A stretch of DNA of 64,000 bases from Gammaproteobacteria bacterium (lineage in GTDB: Bacteria; Pseudomonadota; Gammaproteobacteria; Eutrophobiales; Eutrophobiaceae): positions 1 to 64,000 of the forward strand of contig JAPOQU010000079.1 in the NCBI GenBank assembly GCA_026710545.1. Direction: 5' to 3'. The notes under the pieces were generated by a model. It worked only from the letters and a program-made list of their open reading frames with translations, ran no database searches and was not told the origin of the DNA. The translations under genes were made by a program, and so were the position numbers. Of the stretch, positions 36,281-47,546 are shown piece after piece (within the stretch, counting starts at the first letter, position 1; each line of letters opens with the position of its first letter).

Positions 36281-37468
36281 TCAAGCGAGGTCCGGCAGTC
36301 CGCCGAGCGCCCCGGAGCGGTACCTGGGATAGAGTCTGATGTCCCTGCGCAAGCCGGTTATCTCTTGTACGCCATGGACACACGTTCCTCCATCTTCGCC
36401 TTTTTCTACAATGAAAAGCTCTTCTTTCTCGATGTCGTCGAGCAGTCCCACATTGTGTGACGTAACGAACAGTTGTGCATTGTGCCGGTTTGTCTCCCGG
36501 GACTGGAAGCGCTGGAGAATCTGTCTGACAATATCCACGTGCAGGTCTCCGTCAATTTCATCGATGACGGAGGCAACACCGTTATTCAGGGCAATGTATA
36601 TCTGCGGCAGCAGGTAGAACATCCGCTTGGTCCCGCCCGATTCGCCGAACAGGGGAACCGGCGTATCGAGTCCCCGGTGTTCAAACAGGACCTCCTCCTC
36701 TCCCGTTCCGTTCCCTGCGATTCGAATATCCTTGATTGCTATATCGTTGCGTTGAATTTCCTGTATGACCCGTTTTTTTATATCGGGGTATTGCACAAAC
36801 AATTCCACTACTGCTTCGATCGGCAGCATCCAGTTCTGGTGATACACGATATTGGTAGCAGCAAGCATGTGGTCCAGTTTTTCCGTAATCTCCATGACCA
36901 ACGGCACATTGAGCATGGCGAGCGTACCTATTACTGAGGTATCTTTCCGAACTGCCTTCAGGCGGTTGTCCTTGGGCGTAATTCCGAGATCGCGGGATAC
37001 ATAGACAGGTTCACCGGGTCGGCCCCGCTCGAAAATACGGCGCAAACGGCCCTTGGGAAAGTGGTAAAAGGCTTCATACAATATCTGGTCGGCATTAGTG
37101 GAAACCTCATAGCGGAATAATCTCGATGAACTGCCGGGAGACCAGTTCGCTTCAAACTCTATACAAAACCGGCTTGGCTTGTTCCAGGCAGCACTGGAAA
37201 AAAAGGGAACAACCGTTTTGATCGGTATTTCCTGGGATCTCCATGGATTACAGGCAATGCGGACTATGGTGGTTATCGCACGGAGCAATGTCGTCTTGCC
37301 CGAACCGTTAGGACCCATGAGTACGACGACCGAGGGGAGCCTGATATCCGGTTTGACCTTGCTTGGCCGGAACCGCTCGTAATCAGGAGAAGTCTTCGGT
37401 ATACGCAGGTCGAGGACCGTCTCTTCCCGTATCGAGTGGTAGTTAGTTACCGAAAGATAATGAATCAC
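36281..37468 (-). CDS. AAA family ATPase (AAA_15/AAA_21-like), stand-alone
   Basis: A 395-residue ABC-like ATPase: MIHYLSVTNYHSIREETVLDL start strand, Walker A GPNGSGKTT (52-60), signature-like LFGESGGTKRMFYLLPQI, Walker B ASVIDEIDGDLHVDIV, and LFVTSHNVGLLDD switch. This is the RloA/AbiLi-like type often found as the ATPase half of abortive-infection pairs. No Toprim, DUF or kinase partner is adjacent: the next gene on this strand, 88 bp upstream in transcription, is HMG-CoA lyase. It may be an orphan defence ATPase or act alone. Confidence 0.82.
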   Translation of the reverse strand: MIHYLSVTNYHSIREETVLDLRIPKTSPDYERFRPSKVKPDIRLPSVVVLMGPNGSGKTTLLRAITTIVRIACNPWRSQEIPIKTVVPFFSSAAWNKPSRFCIEFEANWSPGSSSRLFRYEVSTNADQILYEAFYHFPKGRLRRIFERGRPGEPVYVSRDLGITPKDNRLKAVRKDTSVIGTLAMLNVPLVMEITEKLDHMLAATNIVYHQNWMLPIEAVVELFVQYPDIKKRVIQEIQRNDIAIKDIRIAGNGTGEEEVLFEHRGLDTPVPLFGESGGTKRMFYLLPQIYIALNNGVASVIDEIDGDLHVDIVRQILQRFQSRETNRHNAQLFVTSHNVGLLDDIEKEELFIVEKGEDGGTCVHGVQEITGLRRDIRLYPRYRSGALGGLPDLA

Positions 37469-37556
37469 ATGCCGATCTTAACAATAATATGTTGAGATCG
37501 CTATTTATCATAAACAGCATTTCGTATTTGTATCAGTCCGCGCCTCACCTGTAGTG

Positions 37557-38465
37557 TTACGCGGCTTTTGCCGATGGAAACACGCCGGCGCGTGTGACCA
37601 TGGCCGGCATGGGAGTCCCCAGCGGGCCCTCCAGCCATTTTGCCGTCTCGATTATCCTGTCGATATCGACGCCCGTCTTCAGCCCCATTCGATGGATCAT
37701 GTACAGCAGGTCTTCCGTTGCCACGTTGCCCGTTGCCGCCGGGGCGAAGGGACACCCGCCGACGCCGCCGCAGCTTGCATCAAAAATTTTAACCCCCTCC
37801 TGTATGGCCGCATAGGTGTTTGCCACCGCCGTGTTACGGGTATTGTGGAAATGGCAGCTCAGGCTCAGTCCGGGCTCAAGTGTCCTGATGCGTTTTATCA
37901 TGCCGGCCACGTCTGAAGGTCCCGCGGCGCCGATGGTATCCGCCAGGGAAACGTGGTCATAGCCCATTGCAGCCAGGCGCTGAACCAGGCCTGTCACCTT
38001 TTCCATCGGCATCTCTCCCTCGAAGGGACACCCGAACGCGGCGCTGACGGTCACTCCCAGTTTCTTGCCGGCAGCCCGGGCCTCACGGGTAATCTCCCGG
38101 ATCAGCTCCATGGTCCCTTCCGTGGTGGTCCCCTGGTTACGCAGGTTGAAGGTGTCCGAAGCCACTACCGCGCAGTTGATCTCGTCTATGTCGCAGGCGA
38201 TGGCCCGCTCGAAACCGCGCAGGTTCAGCACCAGTCCGATAAACGTCACGTCGTCCCGCTGCGGCAGGCCGCGTACCACCTCCTCGGCATCCGCCATCTG
38301 CGGCACCCGCTTGGGGTTGACGAAGCTGACTGCCTCCATGCGCCGTATCCCGGCGTCAATCAGGCGCTTGATCAATTCCAGTTTGTGTTCGACGCCGAGC
38401 AGTACCGGCTGGCTTTGCAGGCCGTCCCGGGGGCTGACATCGATGATTTCTATGAAGTCCGACAT
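37557..38465 (-). CDS. liuE: Hydroxymethylglutaryl-CoA lyase
   Basis: A 302-residue DRE-TIM metallolyase. The start IIDVSPRDGLQSQ is the HMGL variant of the DRE motif (SPRDGLQ). EAVSFVNPKRVPQMADAEEV, the metal His pair in SCHFHNTRNTAVAN, and the Cys loop ASCGGVGGCPFAPAATGNVATED (signature of HMG-CoA lyase) are present. It cleaves HMG-CoA to acetyl-CoA and acetoacetate, completing the leucine pathway begun by liuABCD 12 kb away. No LiuR palindrome was noticed just upstream of it, so co-regulation is uncertain. Confidence 0.93.
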   Translation of the reverse strand: MSDFIEIIDVSPRDGLQSQPVLLGVEHKLELIKRLIDAGIRRMEAVSFVNPKRVPQMADAEEVVRGLPQRDDVTFIGLVLNLRGFERAIACDIDEINCAVVASDTFNLRNQGTTTEGTMELIREITREARAAGKKLGVTVSAAFGCPFEGEMPMEKVTGLVQRLAAMGYDHVSLADTIGAAGPSDVAGMIKRIRTLEPGLSLSCHFHNTRNTAVANTYAAIQEGVKIFDASCGGVGGCPFAPAATGNVATEDLLYMIHRMGLKTGVDIDRIIETAKWLEGPLGTPMPAMVTRAGVFPSAKAA

Positions 38466-38537
38466 GACGATTTCTCAAATATTCGACCAGCTAATAATAT
38501 ATCATAGCCTGGCAAGCCGATTCTGCGGGAGCTACTT

Positions 38538-40016
38538 ATGGTCATCAAGCAACTGTCTCGTCGTCAATTCTCCATCATGGCCGGCCGGTTATGCGCGGGT
38601 CTCGCTGCGTTCTTTTCATTCGGCGGATGCTCCGACCCTTCCCCCGCCAGCAAGGTTTTCGGTAAGTTACAGGAAAAAATCAGCGGTGATGTAATTACCA
38701 AAGACCGTGCGGATTATGCTGCCCGGGTAAACAGCTTAACCTGGCAACTGCGCAAGACAAGCCGTCAACCGGACGCAATAGTCCAGGCAAAATCGGCGGA
38801 CGACGTGGCCGGCACATTGAAGTTTGCCGGCCGCAACGGGATGAAAGTGGGTGTTCGTACCGGCGGTCACAGTTGGGTGTCTTCGGCAGTACGGGACGGC
38901 GGCGTGACGTTGGACATGAGCCGGTTTCGCGACCTTGAGATCGATACCGAAAATAAAACGGCCGTCGTCGGACCGGCAATCTACGCCCGGGAGCTGACAG
39001 CTGTGCTCGGCCGCCAGGGCCTGGGTTTTCCCACGGCCCATTGCAGCACCATACCCATGGGGGGTTACCTGCTGGGCGGCGGCCAGGGCTGGAACTGGGG
39101 GACCTGGAACGGGGTCGCCTGCAACAGCGTTCTGGGCTTCGACGCGGTCACCGCGCAAGGGGAGCAGGTACGCGTCGACGAAGACAATTATCCCGACCTG
39201 CTGTGGGCTGCGCGCGGGTCCGGCCCGGGTTTTCCGGCCGTCGTAACCAACTACCACCTGAAGTTATACGACCTGCCGCCGGCGATACACCTGAGCAGCT
39301 ATACCTGGCCGTTGCAGGATACCCTGGCTGTCTCGGAATGGTTGCCGGAGGCCGGTCTGGCCCTGGATGACACGGTCGAGTTGTTCATGTTCCTGTCAGG
39401 CCTGCCGGAACCGGTGGACGGCGTGACAAAGGTCGTTAACGTGACAGCCGTTGCGTTCGCAGACACGGAAGACGAGGCAACACACCTCCTGTCACCCGTG
39501 CAGGCGGCCCGTTCAATAGCGCAACCTGTTTCGGTGGAAGAGGTCAAACCCGCCTCTTTCGACGACTTGTTCAACCTTGTCGATCTGTCATTCCCGCCGT
39601 GCCGGGCGGCAGCCGATACGTTTTTCTTCGATATCTCCATGCGTGAGGTCATGGAACAATTCGTCGACCACTTTGCCGCCGCACCGTCGCCGATGAGCAA
39701 CGTGTTGTGCGAAGTCAAACCCAAGCCCATCAACCTTTACGACACCGCGTACTCCATGCGGCGCCGCACGTTCCTGTCCCCCTATTCCTTCTGGATGGAT
39801 GAAAAGGAGGATGAGCAAAACCTTGCCTGGTTGAAGCGTACGCAGGAGATACTGGCGCCGTTATCTGCGGGGCATTTCATCAGCGAGGCCGATCTTGAGG
39901 CAAGCCCGGAGCGCTCGGAACGTTCTTTCAGCAGGGCGAACTGGGAGAGAATACAGGCTGTCAGAGACAAGTACGACCCCGACGGGGTGTTCCATACCTA
40001 CCTCGGTCACGGTTAA
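38538..40016 (+). CDS. Exported FAD-linked oxidoreductase, berberine-bridge-enzyme-like
   Basis: A 492-residue VAO/PCMH flavoprotein with a Tat-like leader (SRRQFSIMAG) and a possible lipobox (SFGGC, Cys31). His111 in RTGGHSW and Cys168 in TAHCSTIPMGGYLLGGG align with the two residues that bind FAD bicovalently in berberine bridge and gluco-oligosaccharide oxidases. The C-terminal YDPDGVFHTYLGH is the BBE domain. Such enzymes oxidise alcohols, sugars or amines using O2. Neighbours give no clear substrate. Divergent from the HMG-CoA lyase gene. Confidence 0.88.
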   Translation: MVIKQLSRRQFSIMAGRLCAGLAAFFSFGGCSDPSPASKVFGKLQEKISGDVITKDRADYAARVNSLTWQLRKTSRQPDAIVQAKSADDVAGTLKFAGRNGMKVGVRTGGHSWVSSAVRDGGVTLDMSRFRDLEIDTENKTAVVGPAIYARELTAVLGRQGLGFPTAHCSTIPMGGYLLGGGQGWNWGTWNGVACNSVLGFDAVTAQGEQVRVDEDNYPDLLWAARGSGPGFPAVVTNYHLKLYDLPPAIHLSSYTWPLQDTLAVSEWLPEAGLALDDTVELFMFLSGLPEPVDGVTKVVNVTAVAFADTEDEATHLLSPVQAARSIAQPVSVEEVKPASFDDLFNLVDLSFPPCRAAADTFFFDISMREVMEQFVDHFAAAPSPMSNVLCEVKPKPINLYDTAYSMRRRTFLSPYSFWMDEKEDEQNLAWLKRTQEILAPLSAGHFISEADLEASPERSERSFSRANWERIQAVRDKYDPDGVFHTYLGHG

Positions 40017-40057
40017 GCCGTACCGATCACTGAACAAAGCGTGATTTACCGGTCTGA

Positions 40058-41080
40058 ATGAAGATTTGCGTGATCATGCTCGCCAAGAAGTTCGGCGGGG
40101 CAGAGCGATTCTACGTGGATTTGACCAACGGCCTGGCCCGGCGCGGCCATGACGTCCTCGCCATCTCCAATGCCCGTTCGAAAGCCGCGCTGCATCTTGA
40201 AAAACTGCCGAACATCAACCGTGCATCGGTACGGGTGCTGGGTCCTTGGGACCCGCTGGCGCCCCGGCAGATCACGAAACTGGCGCGCGCGTTTGCACCC
40301 CAGGTCATACAGACATCTCTGAGCCGCGCCGCACACCTCGCGGGTCCGGCTTCACACCGGCTCAACATCCCCCTGGTTGCCCACACCCATGATTTTGTCG
40401 ACCTGAAATATTTCAGGCACGCGGGCGTTTTCACCCCTACCACTGCAGCGCAACGGGATTACCTGATCAGGGGGGGGATTCCCGCACAGGGGGTACGGTG
40501 GATTCCCAATTTTTCCAGTTTCCGGACCGTTACTGCCATCCACTGCAGGGACAAGGTGACGAAGATAGTCGCGCACGGCAGGTTCGTGCATAAAAAAGGC
40601 TTCGACCTGCTGCTACACAGCCTCAGCCGGCTGGAGACAGACGATATCCACCTGTACCTCGCCGGGGACGGTGTTGAACGGCAACGGATGATGGACCTGG
40701 CGGCAGCTTTAAACATCGATAAAAAAGTTCACTTCGCCGGCTGGCAGGATGATATACGCAGTTTCCTGCTGCAAGGCGACCTCTTCGTGCTGCCTTCCCG
40801 GTATGAACCATTCGGCATCGCAGTCCTGGAGGCAATGGCCTGCGGCTTGCCCATCGTTGCGACGAAATGCCACGGTCCGGTTGAAATACTGGATGACGGC
40901 AGCGCCTGGCTGTGCGACGCCGACGAGGATTCGTTGACCGGCACGCTGAGAACGGCAATCACCGACGCGCACGGCCGCAGGCAGCGCGCGCAGGCGGCGT
41001 GGTCATCGTTTCAGGAAAACTATGCTGCGGACGTGGTGGTGCCGAAGTTTGAGAGCCTGTATGAAGACATGCTCGGCTGA
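40058..41080 (+). CDS. Glycosyltransferase family 4
   Basis: A 340-residue GT-B glycosyltransferase. N-terminal AKKFGGAERFYVDLTNGLARRGHDV and C-terminal EPFGIAVLEAMACGLPIVATKCHGPVEIL carry the family 4 donor-binding motif (E-x7-E). HGRFVHKKGFDLLLHSL is the usual inter-domain segment. No signal peptide. Likely acts in lipopolysaccharide or capsule synthesis together with the convergent O-antigen ligase-like gene. Confidence 0.92.
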   Translation: MKICVIMLAKKFGGAERFYVDLTNGLARRGHDVLAISNARSKAALHLEKLPNINRASVRVLGPWDPLAPRQITKLARAFAPQVIQTSLSRAAHLAGPASHRLNIPLVAHTHDFVDLKYFRHAGVFTPTTAAQRDYLIRGGIPAQGVRWIPNFSSFRTVTAIHCRDKVTKIVAHGRFVHKKGFDLLLHSLSRLETDDIHLYLAGDGVERQRMMDLAAALNIDKKVHFAGWQDDIRSFLLQGDLFVLPSRYEPFGIAVLEAMACGLPIVATKCHGPVEILDDGSAWLCDADEDSLTGTLRTAITDAHGRRQRAQAAWSSFQENYAADVVVPKFESLYEDMLG

Positions 41081-41118
41081 GGCACCCCCAGCGTAAAACA
41101 CACGGGCGCGTACTGAAA

Positions 41119-42372
41119 TCAGCCGGCCCGGGTGGACGCGGCCGCCAGCACGGCACAGGATACCAGCAGCCACATGAAACCGCTCCAGTAGGAACCGTAA
41201 AACGCCAGGTGCGCGTTCAGCGGGAACGTCCCGGCCAGCAGTGTCGCGGTCCAGGCGCCGGTTATCGTGGAATGTCTTCCCCGCCACCAATAGCGGAGCA
41301 GGGTGATGTAGAACAGGATAAACCCCACCAGTCCTATCACCCCTGTTTCAACGGCGATCTCCAGAAAAACCATGTGCGGATGGGTCTGACCCTCCTGCCC
41401 CCGGCGGACGAAGTAGTTGTCTTCATCCGCATACGTTCTGTAAGCATAGCGGAAGCCCCTGGGGCCTACCCCGTTTATCCAGTTATCCTGCAGCATGTTA
41501 TAGGCCGTGTCCCAGATCGGCGTGCGCCTGGACGTCGCTTTTTCGGCCAGGTATTCATTGCTCAGCATGCCCGTCAGCAGGTCGATCCTGCGATTGATGT
41601 CGGGACTGTAGAAATACACCCAGCCGACCAGCAACACGGAGACGCACAGTGCTCCCGTGATGATATATCTTGCCCTGGTTGACAAGGACAGGACGACCAG
41701 GGGGAGGTAGGCCGACAACCCGATAATCAGCATGAGCCATGCGCTTCTCCGGCCGCTGAGCAGCACCACTACGGTGAACGGAATCAACAACAGCCACGGG
41801 AACAGGCTGTCCCTGTTGACATTCCTCACCGTCTCCAGGGCAACGGGTACCAGCACAGCCAGTATGATGCCCAGGCGCAGTTTCGGATAAAACATGCCGC
41901 TCAGCATGCCGTCCTGGTAGGGGTAGCCGAGCAGGTTTTTCCCGTTCGCATACTGGACCAGGCCATCCACACACCAGAAGATGACAACGGCCAGCAACGC
42001 CAGGGACAGGCGGCGCAGGTTTCCCGGGCGCGCCAGTTCCCGCAGGATGAAAATCCCGCAAAACAGGTACAACGGGTACAGCGCTGCGATCTTCGCCGAA
42101 CGCGCCAGGTTCACGGCGCCGATGAGCGAGACCAGTTGCGGCAGCCACAGGCACAAAAACAGGCCCACCAGTACCCGCACCGTGCTGTCACGGTAGACCG
42201 CATCCGGGTAGCGGCCGACATGGTAAAGCCCCAGCGCCGCCATGATAACCTGGGGAACCAGGGACAGGGTTTCGGTAGACAACAGCAGCAGCGCAGCGGC
42301 AACCAGCAACCAGGCATGGTTGTCGGCGATAAGCCGGCCAGGGGAACCAACACTGTCCAGAGTCATTTTCAT
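41119..42372 (-). CDS. O-antigen ligase/polymerase-like membrane protein (Wzy_C/WaaL)
   Basis: About 417 residues from MKMTLDSVGSPGRLIADNHAW, with around ten to twelve membrane helices and a large periplasmic loop (roughly 265-345). The loop contains RRTPIWDTAYNMLQDNWINGVGPRGFRYAYRTY and HPHMVFLEIAVETGVIGLVGF, the latter matching the H-x-H-N-x-x-L-x-x-x-x-E-x-G-x-x-G pattern of Wzy_C ligases. It transfers or polymerises O-antigen on undecaprenyl carriers. A reading from 42492 adds an implausible hydrophilic tail and is not used. Confidence 0.85.
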   Translation of the reverse strand: MKMTLDSVGSPGRLIADNHAWLLVAAALLLLSTETLSLVPQVIMAALGLYHVGRYPDAVYRDSTVRVLVGLFLCLWLPQLVSLIGAVNLARSAKIAALYPLYLFCGIFILRELARPGNLRRLSLALLAVVIFWCVDGLVQYANGKNLLGYPYQDGMLSGMFYPKLRLGIILAVLVPVALETVRNVNRDSLFPWLLLIPFTVVVLLSGRRSAWLMLIIGLSAYLPLVVLSLSTRARYIITGALCVSVLLVGWVYFYSPDINRRIDLLTGMLSNEYLAEKATSRRTPIWDTAYNMLQDNWINGVGPRGFRYAYRTYADEDNYFVRRGQEGQTHPHMVFLEIAVETGVIGLVGFILFYITLLRYWWRGRHSTITGAWTATLLAGTFPLNAHLAFYGSYWSGFMWLLVSCAVLAAASTRAG

Positions 42373-42406
42373 TGGTTTTATCGCGTGTTGTTTTTCTCTG
42401 TGCCCG

Positions 42407-44570
<2,164 letters not shown>

Positions 44571-44648
44571 GGCTGTTGAGTCTAGCAAGAAACGCCAGGC
44601 AAACCATGTTTTCTGTTATACTTGCCGGCCCTTTATTTCCTCAGCAAA

Positions 44649-44735
44649 GCCGGGGTGGCGGAACTGGTAGACGCGCCGGATTCAAAATCCGGTTCTGGCA
44701 ACAGAGTGAGAGTTCGAGTCTCTCTCCCGGCACCA
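44649..44735 (+). tRNA. tRNA-Leu (anticodon CAA)
   Basis: A class II tRNA with acceptor GCCGGGG pairing with TCCCGGC (one G-U), D-arm GGCGGAACTGGTAGACGC, anticodon stem CCGGA/TCCGG with loop TTCAAAA (CAA at 34-36), a long variable arm, T-arm GAGAG-TTCGAGT-CTCTC and encoded CCA. A possible -10 TATACT lies at 44617-44622. Its 3' 23 bp and three following bases are repeated at 47917. Confidence 0.95.
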
Positions 44736-44738
44736 TTT
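44713..44738 (+). other. Attachment site copy 1 (in tRNA-Leu)
   Basis: The 26-bp sequence beginning TTCGAGTCTCTC and ending CACCATTT spans the T-loop, T-stem, acceptor and CCA of tRNA-Leu plus TTT. It is identical to 47917-47942. Confidence 0.75.
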
Positions 44739-44775
44739 CTCCTATTCGAGGAAAAAATTTAACTGGATTAGCAAC

Positions 44776-45225
44776 ATGTTTTTTCAACCGCATTCCATAG
44801 TATTCCACTTATTATTATTTTTAATGTTGGCGGCAATTCCAGTCTATATTAGAGCAGATCTTATCAGTGGATTGGAGAATTATTTACAGATTGTGAAAGG
44901 AGAAGGAGACATAAAAAATCTCTCACCTAATGAGGTAAAAGAAGTTCTTGAAATCCATGAGCGACTTAAGAGTTTTGGAACAAATACTGCGATTACTGAT
45001 GGATGTGAAGCGGTTATCGAATCTCAAATTGACGGCGAATTTAGCGGATGGGAAGGGGAGACGATATTCAAACTTATAAACGGGCAAATTTGGCAACAAA
45101 GCTCGTATTCCTATACTTATCATTACGCTTATATGCCAGAGGTTATAATTTATCCATCAGGAGGGTCTTGTAAACTCAAAGTTGAAGACGTTGACGAAGC
45201 GATATTTGTGTATAGGCTCAAATGA
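44776..45225 (+). CDS. Secreted hypothetical protein
   Basis: A 149-residue protein with an N-terminal hydrophobic signal (IVFHLLLFLMLAAIPVYIRA). The C-terminal ~75 residues (GCEAVIESQIDGEFSGWEGETIFKLINGQIWQQSSYSYTYHYAYMPEV) form a compact beta-rich module seen in conserved hypothetical proteins of varied bacteria. No enzymatic motif. First gene inside the tRNA-Leu element; AT-rich codon use differs from the chromosome. Confidence 0.75.
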   Translation: MFFQPHSIVFHLLLFLMLAAIPVYIRADLISGLENYLQIVKGEGDIKNLSPNEVKEVLEIHERLKSFGTNTAITDGCEAVIESQIDGEFSGWEGETIFKLINGQIWQQSSYSYTYHYAYMPEVIIYPSGGSCKLKVEDVDEAIFVYRLK

Positions 45226-45273
45226 GATTTCAAATATATAATTAGGTCCAAACAACTTATTTGGAAACAGACT

Positions 45274-45726
45274 ATGAGACAGAAATTGAATACTGGGATT
45301 AGGGCGGCTATATATCTTGTTATCCTGTTACTAGCGGGGTGTGCAACCAGCTATCAACCTAAGGGATTGACTGGCGGCTTTTCGGAAATTCAAATTGCTG
45401 AAGGCACTTATCAAATTACCTTTGAAGGGAACGCGTATACCGACAAAAGAAAAACCATTGATTTCACCCTGTTACGTAGCGCTGAAATCACGCTTGAGAA
45501 CGGTTATAGATATTTTGTTATAACTGATTCTGGAGCCGAAAGGGATTATAGGCAGCGTGACAGGGTATTACATGCGTCTGGTGCTGTTTCATTCATTGTC
45601 AAAAAACCGAGCGCCTCTAATACCATAATCTGTTTTCGTGAGGATGTGAAATCTGAGCCTGATTTTTATGACGCCAAATACGTTGCCGAGTCTATCAGGA
45701 AGAAATACGGGATAGGGGGGTATTGA
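45274..45726 (+). CDS. Lipoprotein, CC0125/CC1285-like family
   Basis: A 150-residue lipoprotein with lipobox LLLAGC (Cys23). The mature part reads GFSEIQIAEGTYQITFEGNAYTDKRKTIDFTLLRSAEITLENGYRYFVI, the typical pattern of the CC0125/CC1285 lipoprotein family (GYSE..., V.F.GN.., LLR.AE.T...G). Function of the family is unknown to me. It follows the secreted hypothetical gene in the same orientation, so the two may be cargo acting at the envelope. Confidence 0.8.
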   Translation: MRQKLNTGIRAAIYLVILLLAGCATSYQPKGLTGGFSEIQIAEGTYQITFEGNAYTDKRKTIDFTLLRSAEITLENGYRYFVITDSGAERDYRQRDRVLHASGAVSFIVKKPSASNTIICFREDVKSEPDFYDAKYVAESIRKKYGIGGY

Positions 45727-45842
45727 GGGGGAGGTCACTTGTTGAGGTCACGTATTAACTGATAAGAAACCTGACTCTTGTAAACCTTCACTCTTGAGGG
45801 AGAATCTTGTGAATGTCAAATGTGAGAATAAAATAATCAAAC

Positions 45843-46349
45843 TCAGGCCGTTATACCTTCAGCTCTCAATAGTTCAGTCAGGTCATAGTGCCTAATCCCC
45901 TCACGGCTACAAAGCTCTGGAATCCTGATTTTCTTTTGGCTCGGCTGGCGATACGGCTTTTCCATGCTCATTACCGAAAGACCTAATGTTTTAGCTAAAC
46001 AAACTATTGAGCAATCATTGAGGCTTATCGTTCCCTTTCGATTTCCGTTATATTCAGAGATGTAATCTTTATACTTGGTTCTCATTAGCTCAACATATTC
46101 CAAGTATTTTTGCCAAGGCCAATCTCCAATTCCTACCTCAAAGCAAACAATTTCGTTGGAAAACGATAAACATTCTCCGATTTCTCCTGAGACAGAGGGC
46201 GAAAGTTCATTCCATATATCCATATTCCAGCAAAATACGCCGTCCTCTATTAATCTCATAATTTCACGCCAGAGCGAGACATGGACATCAGGCGGCATAT
46301 CTAGTAATGGATTTGTAATTCCAGATGTATCTAAGCAATAGCGCGGCAT
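45843..46349 (-). CDS. DUF4411 family PIN-like protein
   Basis: A 168-residue protein starting MPRYCLDTSGITNPL, the DUF4411 form of the PIN-domain first strand (LD-T/S), with later acidic residues (GTISLNDCSIVCLAKTLG). It is likely a ribonuclease toxin. It begins immediately after the stop of the ImmA/IrrE gene (TAA then ATG), so they form one unit; DUF4411 next to XRE-ImmA proteins is a recurrent toxin-antitoxin-like arrangement. Confidence 0.85.
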   Translation of the reverse strand: MPRYCLDTSGITNPLLDMPPDVHVSLWREIMRLIEDGVFCWNMDIWNELSPSVSGEIGECLSFSNEIVCFEVGIGDWPWQKYLEYVELMRTKYKDYISEYNGNRKGTISLNDCSIVCLAKTLGLSVMSMEKPYRQPSQKKIRIPELCSREGIRHYDLTELLRAEGITA

Positions 46350-47546
46350 TTAACCCACTAAATTTCGGCGTATATCATCAAGATGAGCTACATTTTTTAT
46401 GCCCATAAATTCAGCTGCATTATGGCTTGATATCGCACCGGTTTCCCACGCCTCAACCACGAGACCCGTGTAATAAGTTCCAAGACTGTTTTTGTAACGA
46501 GATCCATAGTAAGACGGGCGCATTGGAGGAGATTTGAAATTTTCTTCTTCATCTAAATAAATCGGACGCTTGATCCTCCAATAAAAACCAGGCTTTACAT
46601 AGCCAAGATTGACAAGGCGAATGAGCATAGCGTGACGACTCACCGAAAATCGCGTGGCAAGCAAATCAAGCACAGAATCTTCAAGCTCATCTTTAGGTAC
46701 ATCCGGCCTAGCTATTAAATTGTCAAGAGCCTGTCGTGGAATTAAAAAAGACGCCGCAAAACGATTACACCAACCCTCAATTGATTTCCCTCTGCTAGTA
46801 GTGTTACCAAAACGTGGTCCACCACTGATAGCACTTTGCCTTAATAGGATATGGCCAAATTCATGTGCAATTGTAAAGGCCTGAGCACTTGGTGCCTCGT
46901 TACCGTAAACTATTATTGGTAGAGGTTCTGCAAATAGGCAGATCCCTCTCGTTCTAGCCTTATGTAGATCACTATGCTTCAGAATAAGAACACCACATTC
47001 ACTTAAACAGGATCGTAGAATATCTGGGAGTCGCCTTTTCTGGTTGGAATTGAGTTTAAATTGAGCCTCGATGGGTAATTGAACAAATTCTCGTGCTTTT
47101 TGTGCAGCCTTATCCACTTCCATTTCAAGGCTTGTATAAAGCTCTAGAGGGAATTTTGGTGTTATATCGCCCATAATTTCAAAGAGGTCTAGAGCATTTA
47201 ACCTTTGTTCTTCCGCCCATCTTTGTATTTTTCTGAGCGCAATGAGTTCTATCTCAAAAGGAGGAACACGATGAAAACGAAAGTCTGGAACAAGTTGAAC
47301 TGGCAGAACATTTGGAATCTCAGACGCGAAAAACTCTAAAAATGGCCTTTCATATAGGGCAGCTAGTTTTCTACCCTGCTTGACGGTTGGTCGTCGTGTA
47401 GCCTCTGGATTTTCCCAATCAATAAGCCGTTCAATGCTTGTATGAATACGCTTTGCAGCTGTTTCTATTGGAATTCCAATTCTTTCCCTGGCCCAGCGAA
47501 GAACCTCTGGGTTAAATGGTAATGGTTCTGATCGCGAAGCAGTCAT
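46350..47546 (-). CDS. XRE-like HTH plus ImmA/IrrE (M78) metallopeptidase
   Basis: A 398-residue protein: N-terminal helix-turn-helix (NPEVLRWARERIGIPIETAAKRIHTSIERLIDWENPEATRRPTVKQ) and a C-terminal zinc peptidase with HEFGH (228-232) and CNRFAASFLIP supplying the third ligand region. Proteins of this COG2856 type repress operons and cleave a partner regulator on stress. It is upstream of and abutting the DUF4411 gene, so it is the presumptive antitoxin/regulator. Confidence 0.87.
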   Translation of the reverse strand: MTASRSEPLPFNPEVLRWARERIGIPIETAAKRIHTSIERLIDWENPEATRRPTVKQGRKLAALYERPFLEFFASEIPNVLPVQLVPDFRFHRVPPFEIELIALRKIQRWAEEQRLNALDLFEIMGDITPKFPLELYTSLEMEVDKAAQKAREFVQLPIEAQFKLNSNQKRRLPDILRSCLSECGVLILKHSDLHKARTRGICLFAEPLPIIVYGNEAPSAQAFTIAHEFGHILLRQSAISGGPRFGNTTSRGKSIEGWCNRFAASFLIPRQALDNLIARPDVPKDELEDSVLDLLATRFSVSRHAMLIRLVNLGYVKPGFYWRIKRPIYLDEEENFKSPPMRPSYYGSRYKNSLGTYYTGLVVEAWETGAISSHNAAEFMGIKNVAHLDDIRRNLVG

